Assembly: GCA_029168955.1 (NCBI GenBank)
Contig: JAPDOI010000116.1
Coordinates: 1,197,501 to 1,261,500 of the forward strand
Direction: 5' to 3'
Source of the DNA: Aplectana chamaeleonis
Lineage: Eukaryota > Nematoda > Chromadorea > Rhabditida > Cosmocercidae
Length of the DNA stretch: 64,000 nt
Shown: positions 45,004 to 57,734 of the stretch, one piece after another
Layout: each line of letters begins with the position of its first letter
Numbering within the stretch: the stretch's first letter is position 1
Made by a program: the position numbers and the translations under genes
The notes under the pieces: generated by a model
What the model saw: only the letters and a program-made list of their open reading frames with translations
Told to the model about the DNA's origin: nothing
Database searches by the model: none

Positions 45004-45233
45004 TTGAAGGCATTGCACACGCAAAAAAACTTTAGGATATTTTTTCATGTTTTTGTGTAGTTCGGCCTCTCTAGTGAACGAAAATCTCAAAGGGGCCATG
45101 AAAAACTTCCATTTGTAAACAAAAGTCAATAGGAACACATTGTAAACATGAATTCAAATTTTGCGCTCAAATTGTTTGTGAAGTTTTTCTGCATTTGAAA
45201 GCCTCGTCACTGTCATGCCACCGATGCCTTCAA
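45004..45233. mobile_element. AAGGCA-TIR-type element, ~230 bp
   Basis: TTGAAGGCATTGCACACGC at the left and CCACCGATGCCTTCAA at the right; directly upstream of the gene A promoter block. Confidence 0.7.
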
Positions 45234-45851
45234 ATGACATTAAAAAAGGCGCAATGCTGCGCTAAACTTTGCGGTTATACAGGTTTGCGATTAACTTCAT
45301 CCTCGAATTTTCCATGAAAAACGCTTCTCGTGGCTCTCAGAAGCAGAACAGCGTCGAAAAAAACGGGACGAAAAGCTACCCAGGAGCTTAGAAGACCCCG
45401 CCAAAACGGCTTAGAAGAGTGGGCAAACCCCGCCGCTGTGGGCAAGTCCGGCTCCTTTCCGCCCCTCGACGTGAACAATAAAACACTCGAGATCGTGAGA
45501 TGAGCTATGGTTTCCTATCAAAATCTCCGTTCTTCCCTTCATTCTCAACTTCTCTCTTTACTCAGGTCAGCTCGCATACATTGGCTGCAAAAGACGGAAG
45601 TTACAAGCCGCGGACAACTCGTCAACCATTTTCGCTAGCTCCATTTTTGAGGGACCATGACTCCGTTCCCAGAAGGTCTTGTACGATTCCAGAAGCATTA
45701 TTGGAATCAGAATGGGACCGGTCTTGAGGTAGGCAAAAAAACAGAAAAGCGATTTTTTATCGCTAACAGTGCCTTTAAATATCCGGTATTTGCCAGAACT
45801 AACTTTGATTTCCATTCGAAGAATGCGAAAGCAGAATCCGAAGTTCGAGAC
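45234..45851. other. No gene seen
   Basis: Unassigned. A TGCCTTTAAATA word near 45770 may be another solo AAGGCA end. Confidence 0.35.
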
Positions 45852-46519
45852 TACTCTGCCAGCGCGTAGCTAGATGCCTCACACGGAAACCTTAGATGCC
45901 CAGGGTTTCGGAGGCATCTAGTCTGACTTTCACACAGAATATACGTAAATCACGGAAAATTTAGCATCAGTTGGTGAAGTTTTCGTTACTGCGCCCGCAT
46001 ATTCTACGTAAATATTCGTGACGACACTTGCTCGGTCGACCCCCCAGTCCTGACTCCCAGCTGCGATCGACCGCATCGCAGTTTCTTCCCACGCCCAGAA
46101 GAATCCCAGCGGTCAAAATTATACTTGGCAAGGTCTTCCAAAGAGCGACACGTGGTCACCCTTCACGCCGTAGTGTCGGGTGTTCGATACGCGAGATGAC
46201 TGAGCCAACACTGTTCCAACGGCATCTCTGCGTTCCGCGTAGCCAGCGCAGGTTTGAAATCTAATTTCAACACAGGCTGTTGCCGAATCCTCAGAATTAT
46301 AGCGAAAATATATGGGCTTAGCGTCAGCGAGCTCAATATAGTGAACTTAGTCCTCGTTTTTATGTTGAATACGCGTGAAATTTGCACCCCTGTACCTTCG
46401 GCATCAGAATATGCGGCTTTTAGCTATCATAGCTAAAGCCGGCGAATTCTCGGTACATGGAATGGGGCGGCTTTACAGACTGCACCCTCGGAGGCATCTA
46501 GCTACGCGTTGGCAGAGTA
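45852..46519. mobile_element. ~668 bp TIR element
   Basis: TACTCTGCCAGCGCGTAGCT at the left and AGCTACGCGTTGGCAGAGTA at the right are inverted, followed inwards by AGATGCCTC words. No transposase frame. Confidence 0.7.
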
Positions 46520-47360
46520 TGCGCCTATGTTCAAGAGACCTAAATGAAAACGTACTTAACCGATATTCAGACGAAGGCAGTTTTTGGGACTCGAAACTGT
46601 TGGTTGATTAAAAGCATAGAACACAAATAAATATGCTACAATATTGGTGTGGCTGGTGAAGCGAAAGACACCGCAGGGACGCGATTGATTTTGTGATCTA
46701 CGGAGACCTTCAGAGACGCCGACTGCTCTGCCCCTGCGCCACTCCGGCGCGTTGATGTACCCGGCCCCAGCTCCTTAGCTAAGCAGGGTCAGGCATAGCG
46801 TTGGTCCGTGCTGTTCGGATCAACGACCCGTTCTCAGACGAACATTTCTCAGACAAAAAAAACGACAACTGAAAAATTTACAAAGTGGTTGACGTGACTG
46901 ACCCTGAATCTGATATTCCGACCACTCTCATCTCGGCATTTTTCCAAGCTTTGGGGGCTCGCCACATAGTCCAAAGTTCCATAGTCGGTTACGTCTACTA
47001 TTTTTTACCTTTACAGTACGCTCTTTGGAAGGTGTCAGCCAACTGGGAAACCAAAGAGCATCTCAAAAACGGAAAATATCTTCGCCCTCCGAATCAGGCC
47101 CCATAGGTTCGGTGTGACTTCTGTACCAACATGTATGTATCTGTAACAACGCACTTTGGACCCGGCTACAACTTGGCTCCGAATCGACCTCATGAGCTCA
47201 TCTTCGGATCTTAACATCTACTAAGATCTGCTTTTTGAGTACACTTACACAGACTGAGTAGTGTGTTATGACGACTTTTTTTCAAATTTTAGACCAATTT
47301 TTCAATGTATAGAGAAGGCTGTGTGAAGTCCGTCTTGAGGGTAATTTTTTCTTCGCCTAG
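46520..47360. other. No gene seen; possible SINE-like patch
   Basis: Minus strand near 46750-46650 has GTGGCGCAGGGGCAGAGCAG, similar to a tRNA A-box region, but no matching B-box or acceptor stem was found. Otherwise unassigned. Confidence 0.3.
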
Positions 47361-49571
47361 ATACAATACCGGCCATAACCTCTGTCCCAAAGCGCGTCGG
47401 CGACGCGTAATCGAAAACGCCGTTTTCGTTCGGAGTTGACTTTTTGAGAACCTGAAAAAACCATTCGATTCCTCTCGATGAGGAGATTGCGATTATATGT
47501 TCAGACTTGGGAAAAACTCAAGTCTCCACATAGTTATGCCCTATTTTCCCTGAAAAGAGTCAAAATCTTTGTGAGTGGTTACTTTCTGAAACTGAAAACA
47601 CTTATCGCTTCCTCTCGTCGTCCTGATTCAAAATACTTTTCAAGTTCAGAAAAATGTTACTTTTTAACATAGTTATGGCATATTTTGCCCACCCAAAGAG
47701 TAGGAATACTCTATCAACGGCGAAATTTGAACGTGAGCATCACCAGTATACTTGTGAAGTAATTCTGACTTCTAAGCTGTCTCTGTACCAGTAGAAGTGT
47801 GAGATTTGACTCTTAATCTTTCTTAGTTTTATATGAACTCGATTTTGGCGATGGTCTCCCTTCAATTTCTCGGTTCTCCGCGCTCTCCACGCTATTGCTC
47901 TCCTCTTTCTGACGCACTCCTCGCTGCCTGTACTGCCTCGCTCGAAGACGGTCCCCCAAAACCGAATAGAACTCGAGGAACGGAGACGGATTGGAGAGTC
48001 AGTGTTATGAAAGCCCGGTATCTGAAAGACCAAAGGTCGAAATGGGAGAGGAGTAAACATCATGGGTGTTCTCTGAGATATTGCTATAGCGAGACGGAAC
48101 GCTGGCCGACTCAGAAAAGAAAGCAGTTATCTGAGCAGGTGGTCCGTATTGAATCAGCATCAAGAGACAATCCGAACAGGAGTTAGCGTTATGGGTGGTT
48201 TGTCCCTGATTTACCTGGTTTACTAAATCCTATTCTCACACTACGGTGAGTAATTCAGTGGCTATAGACCACACAGTCGCGGCGCGCACAGCACTGATTC
48301 GTTTCCCACGCGAAGTGTGTGAATCATCGTTGAGCAATCTTCCGGGAATCCATACAAGGAAATCCATATAAATTTTTAAATCTCACCTTCTGCATGAATT
48401 GCACTTTATCCGCGGACTGCACGCGGTCATCCAGTGCTTTGTCCAGCTCGTCCGTTTGATCTTCTTAGATCATTTCTTCTAGTTTTCTCACAAACTTTAG
48501 CGGATTTTGTTATGTCTCTTAGAGTATTTTTTATACCTTGGTACAATTGTGATTTTTGCTAATAAAACGTGGATTCAATACTTTACTGGTATTGAATGAT
48601 GGCCGAAGAGTGCAGAAAGATGAGTCACACCCTTCTCCGGGAAACGAATAAATGCTGCGCGCGCTGGCTGGGTGGTCTATAACCACTGAATTTCTCACCG
48701 TAGTGTGAGAATAGGGTTTAGTAAACCTGGGGCGAACCACCCATAACGCTAACTCCTGTTCCGATTGTCTCTTGATGCTGATGCACCTGTTCAGATAACT
48801 GCTTTCCTTTCTGAGTCGACCAGCGTTCCGTCTCGCTATAGCAATATCTCAGAGAACACCCATGATGTTTACTCCTCTCCCATTTCGACCTTTGGTCTTT
48901 CAGATACCGGGCTTTCATAACACTGACTCTCCAATCCGTCTCCGTTCCTCGAATTCTATTCGGTTTTGGGGGACTGTCTTCGAGCGAGGCAGTACAGACA
49001 GCGAGGAGTGCGTCAGAGAGAGGAGTGCAATAGCGTGGAGAGCGCGGAGAACCGAGAAATTGAAGGGAGACCATCGCCAAATCCGAGTTCATATAAAACT
49101 AAGAAAGATTAGGAGTCAAATCTCACACTTCTACTGGTACAGAGACAGCTAAGAAGTCAGAATTACTTCACAAATATGCTGGTTATGCTCACGTTCAAGT
49201 TTCGCCGTTGATAGAGCATTCCTACTCTTCGGGTGGGCGAAATATGCCATAACTATGTTAAGAACTAACATTTTTCTGAACTTGAAAAGATTTTTGGAAT
49301 CAGGACGACGAGAGGAAGCGATCAGTGTTTTCAGATTCAGAAAGTAACCACTCACAAAGATTTTGACTCCTTATAGGGAAAATAGGCCATAACTATGTGA
49401 AGACTTGAGTTTTTCTCAAGTTCGAACATATAATCGCAATCTCCTCACCGATAGGAATCGAATGGTTTTTCCAGGTTCTCAAAAAGTCCACTCCGAACGA
49501 AAACGGCGTTTTCGACGCGATTTCGCGTCGCCGACGCGCTTTGGGACAGAAGTTATGGCCGGTATTGTAGA
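47361..49571. mobile_element. Giant fold-back element, ~970 bp arms
   Basis: The left arm 47361-48345 is the near-exact reverse complement of 48605-49571, with a loop of about 260 bp. Shared words include ACGGCGTTTTCG, CTTATCGCTTCCTCTCGTCG, CTCGAGGAACGGAGACGG-type and GGTGAGAATTCAGTGG-type sequence. Both arms keep a similar open frame (47833-48186 plus; 49092-48718 minus), reading LAMVSLQFLGSPRSPRYC and KARYLKDQRSKWERSKHHG. The frame has no family I recognise and probably stays open only because the arms are similar. The element would fold into a long dsRNA if transcribed. Confidence 0.9.
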
Positions 49572-50051
49572 AATGATCTTCGGTTAATTTCAAGCTGCTT
49601 TGTACTCACCTCTTCAAGAGATTTTTTGAGAAACCAACTTTGAGCCGTTTCACAACTCCTTTCATTTTGCCTTCCACTATTTTTACTGAGTTTTCTCTCT
49701 TCTAGTGCAAATGACTAAAAAGATGAAAAGGATGTTGTGCACCATACTTTGTAGTTTTAGAGCGTGAAACGGCATTCGTGTGCTATTTTTCAGGACTCCT
49801 GTAAAAGGTGCGAAAAAAGGAGGATGCAATTAGTATCGGGACTCACACATTATGGAAGCTCAAGCACTGTTTTGACTGCATCTAGTCGCTACGTCAGGTA
49901 GATTGTCGAAGTCAGTTTCCTTTCCATAGCACATGATTGAAAAGTGCTGCAATCGTGATCGTGTCAGGCGTTCGCTATCGCTGTATTGCGGCGGCCAAGT
50001 CCTGTGTTTTGCTGTGCACCCGCAGCAGGAGCAATTATCGGGTTACTAGTC
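49572..50051. other. No gene seen
   Basis: Unassigned spacer. Confidence 0.35.
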
Positions 50052-50245
50052 GGTACTCTTTCGGAATAGACGACCCACTAGAGGAATTTCATGAGAAATG
50101 TCTGTCCCACTAGAGCCGTCGAATAATTTGGACTACTTCAGACACACTGAATTGTTTGATGTGACCAACCGAGCTGTCGGTCAAGCCCAAACTATTGCTG
50201 ATTTCACTGCATTCTTCAGTGGGTCGTCTATTCCGAAAGAGCACC
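50052..50245. mobile_element. 194 bp hAT-like MITE (copy 2), 8 bp target duplication
   Basis: GGTACTCTTTCGGAATAGAC and GTCTATTCCGAAAGAGCACC ends, flanked by TACTAGTC at 50044-50051 and 50246-50253. An 8 bp duplication is the hallmark of hAT transposition. Confidence 0.93.
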
Positions 50246-50850
50246 TACTAGTCTGTTCCTGGTTGACATGCGTATCAAGGCTGTATCTGTTTTACCCTTT
50301 GTTTGGCGGAGTCGCCCAACAAACAGTTCTGCCACACGATTTGACGGAACACCAAATGCAACTGCTCGCCGACACCTGCTTGTTACATATTTCTTCCTAG
50401 AACAACGACGACTGGCTACGGCGTGTGGTCACAACGAAAGAAAAGTGGGTGCCTTCAGTCAACCATACCCGCAAGCGCCACTGGCTATGTAATGTTCCAA
50501 CTTCGAGACCCTATAACAACGAAAAAAAGTGGTGTTGACGTGGTCGGGCAACTGCGAGGGAATGACCCGTTGGCATGTGCTGCCAGCTGGAATGGCTATG
50601 GACTGAACTGTCTACTGCGCTCTACTCTATGTCGTCGCAAAGAAGCTATACCCAAAACAACAAATGATCCACCTACCCAACAACAATGAGCGCCCACATA
50701 TGTCTGCATCTGGCAGTCAGAACTACCTGGATATATGTGTAGTTTATGTAGTTGCCTATCTTCCGTATTCGCCTGAACACCCGCCTACTTCTGTAGCAGT
50801 CCCTCGTTCACTACGCGGAGGAGAAGAAACTCGAAGATCACCTTGATCTA
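50246..50850. repeat. Orphan duplicate of the CAP-gene upstream block
   Basis: TGTTCCTGGTTGACATGCG, AAGGCTGTATCTG and GGCGGAGTCGCCCAACAAAC repeat words found at 44690-44830 and 62690-62800, but no CAP exon follows on the minus strand down to 45 kb. Probably a relic of a third tandem copy. Confidence 0.55.
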
Positions 50851-51666
50851 AAAAAACACTCAATTGTTGGAACAGAAATGAACTGAAATTTCTTGTCTCT
50901 GGGGTTTAAAGAGTCTATCTCGTTAGCGCTAAAATGACTGCTGTATACATACATATCTCTTCAGATAATAAAAAAATTCCTCTGAAGTGGCTCATCATTG
51001 AATTGGCATTACATCTCCAACGCGTTAGTAATCTTAGTAAAACATCAGTGATCAACATATAATATTACTAATATTGGGATAGTGGAGCGCGAACATGCTT
51101 GTTTTTCATGTTAGAGTATTAATGTCAATGTATGATTTCATCCTATTCATGATTATTGATGATTGAGCCAATTGTGAGATGTACAGTCTCAGAACGTTTC
51201 AAAAAGAGAACGCTGTTCCTCGTCAGACTCATATCAATTACTTACGCTGCGAATCGAATATGTTTTCCTCCAAGGGGAAACACATGAGGCTGATGAATCT
51301 GACCCAACACAATACCTGATGAGTATTCTTTTGATAGACGGTGACAAGAATACTGTGGGTGTACGAGTAGTAATTTATCGCAGTTCTCTGGTGTCAAGCT
51401 TTCTTGAATGTCGGAAGCGATAACTTCAGCGATTCTGATATCGCCTATATGATGGGCTTACGAGCAATATATTGTCCACAGCAACGTATTTAACTATGTC
51501 AATCACTGACCAAGTGTCCATCCCATATCTCATAAGATTGTCGCTACCTGAGTTCGGAGCCATATATTTATTCTTCCTTCGGTTTTCAAGTTTCCCTCTA
51601 TCTCAAGTTTGGTGCTATAGGCCTGCAGCTGGGAACTGAGTTATCTCCGCCTGTCATCTACACTAA
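50851..51666. other. No gene seen
   Basis: AT-rich, no supportable frame or repeat. Confidence 0.4.
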
Positions 51667-51993
51667 TTAACCCCTGACATTTGGAATTGTCTTAAGATAC
51701 ATCACCCAGATACCTAACAGCGGTCGGAGGACCATATACATCCTAGGAAGCCGCGTGGGTTGAGACGCTTTCATTACAGTTACTTGAATATGATACCGAT
51801 TACTATGAATTTATCTCCCGTACCAAACCCTATACTTTACCAACCCCTGACAATTGAAATTATTTAAAGACACATCACCCAGATACCTAACAGCGGTCGG
51901 AGGACAGTATGCATCCCAGGAAGCCGCGTGGGTAGGGTCGCTTTCATTGCAGCTTGAATATGAAACGGATAACTATGGATTTATTTCCCGTAC
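51667..51993. repeat. Two-copy direct repeat, period ~174 bp
   Basis: Units starting AACCCCTGACA at 51668 and 51842 share CACCCAGATACCTAACAGCG and GGAAGCCGCGTGGGT with several mismatches. Confidence 0.88.
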
Positions 51994-52647
51994 CAAAAAA
52001 CACTGAACGGTTCCAAGCCTCTATCACTACTTGGGTTTTTGCCTTACTGCCCTCACAACCTTTAATGGCTCCTGACTTTGCCTAGTGACGCCTTTTCGAT
52101 TATTCTCTAATTTGAACCATAGTCTTGTGGTCGGCAGTTGAATCGTTGCGCTAAGACTTGGTTTGTTTTTGAATTCATTTTCATGGCTCTAACTCGCTAC
52201 TTTGTGGCTTATGAGCACGTCGGCAACGGCGTATAATAAATGAATAAATAAATATAGTCTTGCACTTTCTGAACGAATACTAATCAGAAAATTCTGAAAA
52301 CATTAGGATCAGCTTGATGTTATCTCATACCTTCAGACCTACGCCGAATTTTCAAAACCTTTTATTGCATTCTCCACCATTACCATATAACTGGCATTCT
52401 TCTGTAAATTCACTGCACCAAATCTAGAGTACATCGCTATCCGAGTCAATGGCAGGGTCCACATCAAAAACAAGTTTTGAGCTCTCAAATCGATCCGATC
52501 TGGCTGACCAGCGAAGGGTTCGGCACGATTCATAGCTGCCGGAGTTTTCGTGGTGATGTCTCATCTCTGGCGGAGTTTTCGGGGCTTCATGTTGCAGTGT
52601 CTGCAATGTTTTTTCTGATACTCGCTCGCTTAGCCTCTGCTGCCTCT
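51994..52647. other. No gene seen
   Basis: Unassigned spacer. The minus-strand frame at 52533-52339 has no start or splice support. Confidence 0.35.
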
Positions 52648-52924
52648 AAAGCGCCTTTCACAGTCTGCCGGACGTTGCCGTCCGACACGTTATAAGAGTG
52701 CCGCAGTGCGAGGGAAGCTGCGGTGAACAACCGTCAATTCCAACTCTCCAGTACAAAATATGAGGCGAAACCAACACGTTTTGACTCGTCATAGCTTGCT
52801 CCGACGTCGTGTCAATGAGTGCGACGTCGGTCGGCCGACATCGCAGTGCGGGTGGCACCGACGCCGCAGCCCTATCTTATAACGTACCGGACGGCGTCGT
52901 CCGCCAGACTGTGAAAGGCGCTTA
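52648..52924. mobile_element. ~277 bp TIR element, AAGCGCCTTTCACAGTCTG ends
   Basis: AAGCGCCTTTCACAGTCTGC at the left and its near complement CAGACTGTGAAAGGCGCTT at the right. The arms extend through a CGTTATAAGA word to about 60 bp. Confidence 0.85.
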
Positions 52925-53293
52925 AACCTGCCACAGACGCCCGCAACTGCAAGAGTTGTACATGGTGGTCGATGGGAAGTGATTGGGCGGAGGTTTCGGT
53001 GCAAACAAGTGGGTTGTGAGGTCACATTGAGTGGTCGGTAGGAGGTTATTAGGTAGAGATCTCGTTGTGAACGGGTCAATTATGACGTCGCATAATAGGG
53101 TCGGTGGTAGGTTGATACGCGGAGTTTTCGGCATGAATGGGGGAATTTTCGGGACCCTGCCTAACCCTTTTTTTCGTTTCGAAAAGGAAGCACGCTAACT
53201 GATCAACTTTTCTAAGCCGTCCACCGACTCCCGCGTTTGCCTGAGAAGCAAACTACGCCGCTCGCAACTTACCCTCCACCTGAACTCAGCTTA
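52925..53293. other. No gene seen
   Basis: Unassigned spacer. Confidence 0.35.
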
Positions 53294-53757
53294 AAGGCAG
53301 CATATGTACACGCTCGCAAACGTGGTTGAAATAACAATGTGAATAGAACCGTACGGCTTACAGCATGGTGTACACTTGTTTTTGAGCGTCAAAAATCCAT
53401 AATACCGCTACATGAGTAGCAAGTTTGGCTCAGCCCGTTTTCTCACGCCCCCTGTATTTGGCGTCCTCCAACTCAACGTTGCTGGGTCATCTTCACCGTC
53501 GGTACTGTTGGTAGACTGACTGACAAGCAAATCACACACGTTATTGACGGCGAAGATGATCCAGAAACTTTGCGTTGGGGGGGGGAGAAGCCAAATACAG
53601 GGGGCGTGAAAATACGGGTGGGGCCAAACTTGCTACTCGTGTAGCGGCATTATTAGTCGTTTTTGAAGCTTCAAAATGCGTAGACATCATGTTGTAAGCC
53701 GTACGGTTCTATACATGATGTTATCTCAACCACTTTTACGAGCGTGTATGCTGCCTT
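53294..53757. mobile_element. AAGGCA-TIR element, ~464 bp, long arms
   Basis: TA|AAGGCAGCATATGTACACG at the left and CGAGCGTGTATGCTGCCTT at the right. The arms continue to nearly 190 bp each (GAACCGTACGGCTTACA; ATACAGGGGGCGTGA), making a fold-back. Confidence 0.85.
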
Positions 53758-53789
53758 CAAGCTGAGGTCTCATTCAGCCGTGTCCGCTG

Positions 53790-53925
53790 GAGGCCAATTA
53801 GAATCCCGTCGCTGAAAGGCGCGGCAACATGCAATGGAGGGGATCGATTGTGGACTGCCGCATGACCGATACCCCTCCACTGCAATCTGCCGCGCCTTCA
53901 GCAACGAAACTCTAATCGGTCCCTT
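53790..53925. repeat. Imperfect palindrome, ~50 bp arms
   Basis: CCAATTAGAATCCCGTCGCT with GCGCGGCAACATGCAATGGA is the inverse of 53875-53925, across a short loop. Confidence 0.8.
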
Positions 53926-54700
53926 GAACGCATCGATGTAAAGTACTAGTAAGGTGTACATCTGACTAGCGTTGCTCAAAAACACGCATGTATGTGGCTA
54001 ATAGCTTGGCTGTCCAGCCAGTACACTCCGCATACTACACTTTTTATGTGTTATAAGTGCAATTCGCATTTCCAATATCGCTCACGGATCCGCTCAAATC
54101 ATGTGAATCTCTCATGTGATATTGGTGGTTCGTTCAAGCGCAGAACATTCTAGAAAAAGCACGCTACTTAGTTCCAGCCTCCTTTCAGTGTCTCCTGGCA
54201 CGCATTATCATAATCTCGAACACCTCAGCAGGTTACCGGCTCGGCCAACGAATTGCTCACTGAAACATGTTCAAAGATTGGTGTGAAACAAATCATTCAA
54301 ACCTTCCTCGATTTCTCTCCTGAACTGTTCAAACACTATTCACCTCATATTCTTTGATGGATGCAAGCTCAATATGGTTGAAGCAAGCAGCAGCCGTCAA
54401 TGTTGCTGTCATCTACGAAGATGCTACTTTGTCTTATGTTGTGGTTACTGTATTGGTGGCTCTCCGATAATGTGAGGACTACTCTAAGAGAATCGTGACT
54501 TGGCACTTGTACACTTCGGTTTCCGAGTAGGCTTATTACCCCTGCGATTTTATTCTAGAAACTGTTTCCTTACTTTAGAATTAGCCTACTGAAGACATCA
54601 ATGTAGATCCAGCATTCAGTGAATTGCAAAGGAGTACCCCCTAATCATGATGCTATCAGTATAAGCAGCATAGTTTTCTCTACAAGAATATTGCAAAATG
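53926..54700. other. No gene seen; 3' flank of CAP gene B
   Basis: Unassigned sequence downstream of gene B; no repeat or frame is supported. Confidence 0.4.
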
Positions 54701-54701
54701 C

Positions 54702-54707
54702 TTTATT
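54702..54707 (-). other. Poly(A) signal AATAAA of CAP gene B
   Basis: AATAAAGCATTTTGCAA, about 65 bases after the TAA; identical to the signal of gene A. Confidence 0.75.
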
Positions 54708-56772
54708 TCGTGAATGTTGAGTCGTCAACAATTCGATTCTTTGAGATGAAAAGGCAATCATTCTGCCCAGATTAAGCGCACAGATACTGCGCATCGCAGG
54801 AGGTGCCAGAAGGACACTTGGAGCAGGGCGTTCCCGTGATGTAGAGCACTTGATCGACGATGTTTCCTCTAAAATTGAAACATCAGTGTCCATAGTGAAG
54901 AGAAGGTTTTCGACTAAGGAATATCACACCCGGGATTGTATACGCATGACGTGTACCAGTCGGTTCCACAGTCCGCGACAGCGCATCCCAACGAAGTTGT
55001 CGTTGCCCATGCCATCTGAAGAGTGCAACTTCAAGTGTAGCTGATCACGTACTCAATAATGTCGCGCTCTTAGCGAGGAAGCTGCGACTGGTGACAAGAT
55101 ATACAGCTTCTGCATAGCTAAGAGGCTAAGGAAGAACACCGCTGAATTTATATTAAACATCAACGCTGCAACTTGCACTTATCGTACTACTGATCTTCAT
55201 TCTTCAGATTTTATCTTTCAGATGTTCTGCTTCAGGTATGTCGACTAGTTTTGTATGTGTATGGCAGCTCTTACCCTCGTGAAAAACGCTATTGGGGTGC
55301 CGATGTGCTTGTCCTTGAAAGTAACTTTCATTCCAGGCCCGTCAACATGTCTCACACGAGACCACCAGAATTTTATAGCCTAGAAGAGAATGCTGTAAGA
55401 AGACATTTATCACGAGCCAAGCGGAAGTAAACGTACATCTTGAAGAGCAGAAAAGCGACTCGGGAAGCTTGTTTTTGAAGATTTGTAGATATTCTGTTGC
55501 ATGCTGGCTGGAACCGCTGTGTCAGGAGTATTCTGACATCTTTTCGCGGAATTGGTGGCGTAAGTTTCCTCATCGCAGTTATATTTCTGGAATAAGCAAT
55601 GGCTTACGAAACTTGAATTTTATTTTATGGGTTCACTGTTTCAGCGTCCCAAGAAATGGCCTTAGAATTTGAGAAGAAAAGTGAAAGTATCATATTGACC
55701 TACCAGAGCAGCCATGTTCGCCGCTTGCGGTAGAGTGAGTCCTGAGTTTTTCACGACCTGGCCTTGGGCTAGCAGAGATCTGAGCAGAATAATTTCTAAT
55801 TGAGTAATCATTCCTTTGAGGTTCACGAACAGGATATAGCGAAGGTAAAGGCGTTTTCGTTTCTCCAGAGAAAATCCAACGCAGACTTCTTCATTTTTCA
55901 ATACCTAAGGGACAGTGCATCGACACCGCGCACACATTGATGTTTCGTCCTTGGAACAACGTGTCTACACGACTACCCGTGTCATGAACTCGACCTTTTT
56001 AGTGTAACATCGAAGAGCGCCAGCGCTTCTTATTATTGCTGGAATCCCTTCACAAGAAACACATCATTAGGATAGCGAGCAGATACCAGCTGGCTTGGAC
56101 TTCTTTAGACGAGGTCGTTAGGCACGAGCACTGCGATGTCAGACCAACCTAATTGACTGACCGCGCAGCTCGCCTGGCCTCGGCGCAGAATAGCCGTGAC
56201 AGACAATCGACCTATGTCATAAAGTCGATAGCATTTTTGAGCGTGTCTTCTGCCTTTCAGGAAAACGGCGAAATGATGTTCCCTTCAAATAGTAAAGAAA
56301 CTCCAAGGCGAACATAGGCAGACGACGAACCTTCGGTAGTTGTGCATACTCGTGGCATTTCCTCTCAGAATGTCGTCCATTTCGGTGCCTGGACACATCC
56401 CAGCTGCAACTGTTTACTGTACTACAAAAATCCTCCTTAATATCTGCAGTGGCTCCACTATTCCGAGCCAAGGTGTAACCGATTCTTATGTCAGGGTCAA
56501 AGCATGCCAACCTAAGGTTGACCGAAGGCATTCGTAGGTTGCTGCGCCCATCAATCCGAATGTCAGCGATTGCGATCGGATCATGAAAGAGTGTGTCTAC
56601 GGATGCCTACGCGCATCACGGAACGGAATAGGATCAAGACTCTTTTGGACGCATTCATTCCCTGAAGAATTCAGTTCAGCAATATATCCGAAAATTTAGT
56701 TTTGATTCTCGCCGACCGGATATTCGCAGAAGAAAGGTCTACAGAGAGGAGAAGGAGCTTTTGCCGCGTAAT

Positions 56773-56920
56773 TACGTCGGCATGGATCCTGATGAGACTT
56801 TGCTTTTACTATTGAAGGTTAGCACAATTTTGGTGTCTTATGCTATAACATAGATGCATCGAGTTTGCGCCAACCTCCAATGGGTGACGCGAAGTCTCCT
56901 TAGCAACCATGCCGATGTTA
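56773..56920. mobile_element. ~148 bp TIR element (copy 2) in intron 6 of gene B
   Basis: GTCGGCATGGATCCTGATGA at the left and ACCATGCCGATGTTA at the right; core TAGCACAATTTTGGTGT pairs with a TCGAGTTTGCGCCAACC arm. Relative of 25629-25777. Confidence 0.8.
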
Positions 56921-57734
56921 CTAGAACAGTCAAGGGTCAGAGCCCTCACTAGAAGGGAAATATCAGGATTGAACTTCTGGCCGGACTCTGCCGTTAGGGA
57001 ATGTTGATGGAATTTTAGGATGAGTCATACTCAAAGATTAGGCGTCCAAAAAAATTTCCCGCATTCTCCTTTTGGCAGCGCGGTGAATGATTTGTAACCA
57101 GACAAGTGAGTGATTTGTATACACGTACTAGCTGACCTATAAGAAGTATAAAATGTTCCTTACTCGCTGTTGCATTAAGAACGCAAAGGCTGCCTTCGCA
57201 TGTTGCCGGCGTGAGTTTTGTGCATCCGCTCTTTGCCGTACATGTATTATCCGCCACGTTGTAAATTACTTTGTTTAGTTTCACATCTCTGAAAAAATTT
57301 TGCTGCTCCAAACAATTCCACAAATACCGGCTAAACGTTTAAAATGTGTAGCTGCCTACAAAATGTAGTTTTTGCACAAGTGAGCGAGTGAACATTTAGA
57401 CCTTTCACCACATTCAGTCAAGCGAATAGACTAGAGCCGATCCTTCGCGGTGGTCGTGCGGTAGAAGCGACATCACCTTTCAGTGAGATTTCGTAGCGAG
57501 CAACGATTTACAACTGTGGCCACGCGACTAGCTTTGACGAAAGCTCTTCAGTTCAAACTTACGGCAATCCATATACACAAGCTGCCGATGTCATAGTGGG
57601 AGCCGGTGCCCCGCACGATTCTTGATAACATCCAACAGTTGTAGTCAACCCTTGGATCATCTGCAAACAATCTAAAAGGTGATTAATGATGTTTTTACCA
57701 ACTGATTTGTACTTCTTCTATGCACTCACATTTG

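Noticed and set aside
46640..46790. GTGGCGCAGGGGCAGAGC as a tRNA gene
   Set aside because: No acceptor pairing or B-box; at most a SINE fragment.
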